Shown here piece after piece: positions 51,455 through 51,856 of a DNA stretch of 51,856 nucleotides. Within the stretch, counting starts at the first letter, position 1; every line of letters starts with the position of its first letter. The translations under genes were made by a program, and so were the position numbers. The stretch lies in NCBI GenBank assembly GCA_937886445.1, contig CALGBY010000022.1:1-51856 (forward strand), read 5' to 3'. The notes under the pieces are model-generated. The model searched no databases and was not told where the DNA came from. It saw only the letters and a list, made by a program, of their open reading frames with translations. This DNA comes from an uncultured Clostridia bacterium. Its GTDB lineage: Bacteria; Bacillota; Clostridia; Christensenellales; Aristaeellaceae.

Positions 51455-51688
51455 TCACTTCTTCTTGAAGAAAGCCTTGATCTTCGCGATGATGCCGGTC
51501 TTGTCTCCGCCGATCGCCTTCTTGATCTCTTCGGTGATGGTGGTGAGAGCGTCCTGAGGCACATCGATACCGCTCAGCAGCTCGCGTACGCATACGAGGG
51601 GATCCTTCTTGAACTTGGCAAGCAGATCCTTATCGCCGGTGATCTTGGCAAGCAGTTCGGCAGCCTTAGCTTTGATATCAACAGCCAT
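51455..51688 (-). CDS. Small helical protein of unknown function
   Basis: A 77-residue, Lys-rich, helical protein (MAVDIKAKAAELLAKITGDK, then LLAKFKKDPLVCVRELLSGI, then DALTTITEEIKKAIGGDK), ending in FFKKK. Related small proteins occur in Clostridia, without known function. The F-x-x-DP plus GIDVPQDAL order recalls Nif11/nitrile-hydratase leader peptides, but this is only a resemblance and no processing enzyme is nearby. AAGGAGATAA lies before the ATG and a promoter lies upstream. Confidence 0.75.
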   Translation of the reverse strand: MAVDIKAKAAELLAKITGDKDLLAKFKKDPLVCVRELLSGIDVPQDALTTITEEIKKAIGGDKTGIIAKIKAFFKKK

Positions 51689-51720
51689 GGTGTTATCTCC
51701 TTTCGGTATTATTCAACTGT

Positions 51721-51749
51721 ATTATAGAACAAACGGCGCGCTTTCGCAA
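51721..51749 (-). promoter_or_regulatory. Promoter of the small helical gene
   Basis: Minus strand TTGCGA, 17 bases, TATAAT, 33 bases before the start codon. Confidence 0.75.
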
Positions 51750-51778
51750 CAGAAAAAATGTTGAAAAATATTAAGTCA

Positions 51779-51856
51779 ATACCGCACAAATGAGTCAGTG
51801 TGATGGCGAGTGAATTTTTCAACAGATTCGCTTGCAGAAATTGAAGGTTTACTGGT
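51779..51856. repeat. MITE-like palindromic element, copy 2 (cut by the window end)
   Basis: Begins with the same ATACCGCACAA terminus and matches the reverse complement of the right half of copy 1 (45689 down to 45616) at 70 of 74 bases. The other half lies beyond the window. It is upstream of the small helical gene. Confidence 0.85.

Noticed and set aside
1..51856. tRNA, rRNA or CRISPR genes
   Set aside because: I looked for cloverleaf-like sequences and for regular repeats and saw none, though weak tRNA-like matches could be missed without a tool.

Overview
The window looks like chromosome of a Gram-positive, anaerobic-type Firmicute (class Clostridia). The evidence is the gene families: FloA flotillin with NfeD, DUF4364, YitT/DUF2179, a fused IspDF, a LytR-CpsA-Psr protein, and a split CpsC/CpsD-type chain-length and tyrosine-kinase pair. 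Strong GGAGG ribosome sites and sigma-A-like promoters fit as well. Housekeeping flanks are GC-rich, while the sugar-polymer block in the middle is clearly AT-rich. A rumen or gut lineage such as Christensenellales is possible, but this is only a guess from style.

Layout. (1) 15-6949, minus strand: a convergent-free run holding a domain of unknown function, a GH105 unsaturated-uronyl hydrolase, TrmL, a small membrane protein, two overlapping uracil-DNA-glycosylase-fold genes, nfeD-floA, a membrane-anchored low-complexity protein and a LytTR response regulator, closed by a terminator. (2) 7099-13102, plus strand: DUF4364, ispDF, a HerA-like/DUF853 ATPase, phosphofructokinase, YitT and a small ferredoxin-fold (Dabb-like) protein, closed by a strong terminator. 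(3) 13337-14328: two small helix-turn-helix regulators, transcribed divergently. The plus-strand one is bracketed by two copies of one palindrome. (4) 14382-35290: a surface or exo-polysaccharide locus. It begins with LCP ligase, a secreted protein, chain-length protein, BY-kinase and priming transferase. Next come glycosyltransferases, three acyltransferases, polymerase and flippase, then genes for UDP-N-acetyl-L-fucosamine (CapE, CapG, CapF) and GalE. This last part is scarred by a broken UDP-glucose dehydrogenase, two capF fragments, and a transposon-like or structured-RNA remnant. (5) 35486-42469: an orphan IS66 TnpA-like gene, a VanZ-like protein, a 1534-residue zinc-ribbon/repeat/DUF6273 membrane protein, a small zinc-ribbon membrane protein and a secreted CapA-like phosphoesterase. 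(6) 42510-51726: ordinary genes on both strands (AAA/CYTH protein, FAD oxidoreductase, AraC-GyrI regulator, P-loop kinase, M18 aminopeptidase, TruA, GH2 glycosidase, a small helical protein). Two copies of a short palindromic repeat element lie here, one of them cut by the window end.

How the genes work together. The central locus carries the functions of a Wzx/Wzy pathway: priming on undecaprenyl phosphate, sugar addition, acyl decoration, flipping, polymerisation, length control, and attachment to peptidoglycan by LCP. The repeat unit very probably contains L-FucNAc. The inactivated dehydrogenase suggests that a uronic acid was lost from an older version, or is made elsewhere. The least described part is the 36378-42469 module. 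There, two proteins with identically spaced CxxC-N14-CxxC ribbons stand next to a CapA-like enzyme.
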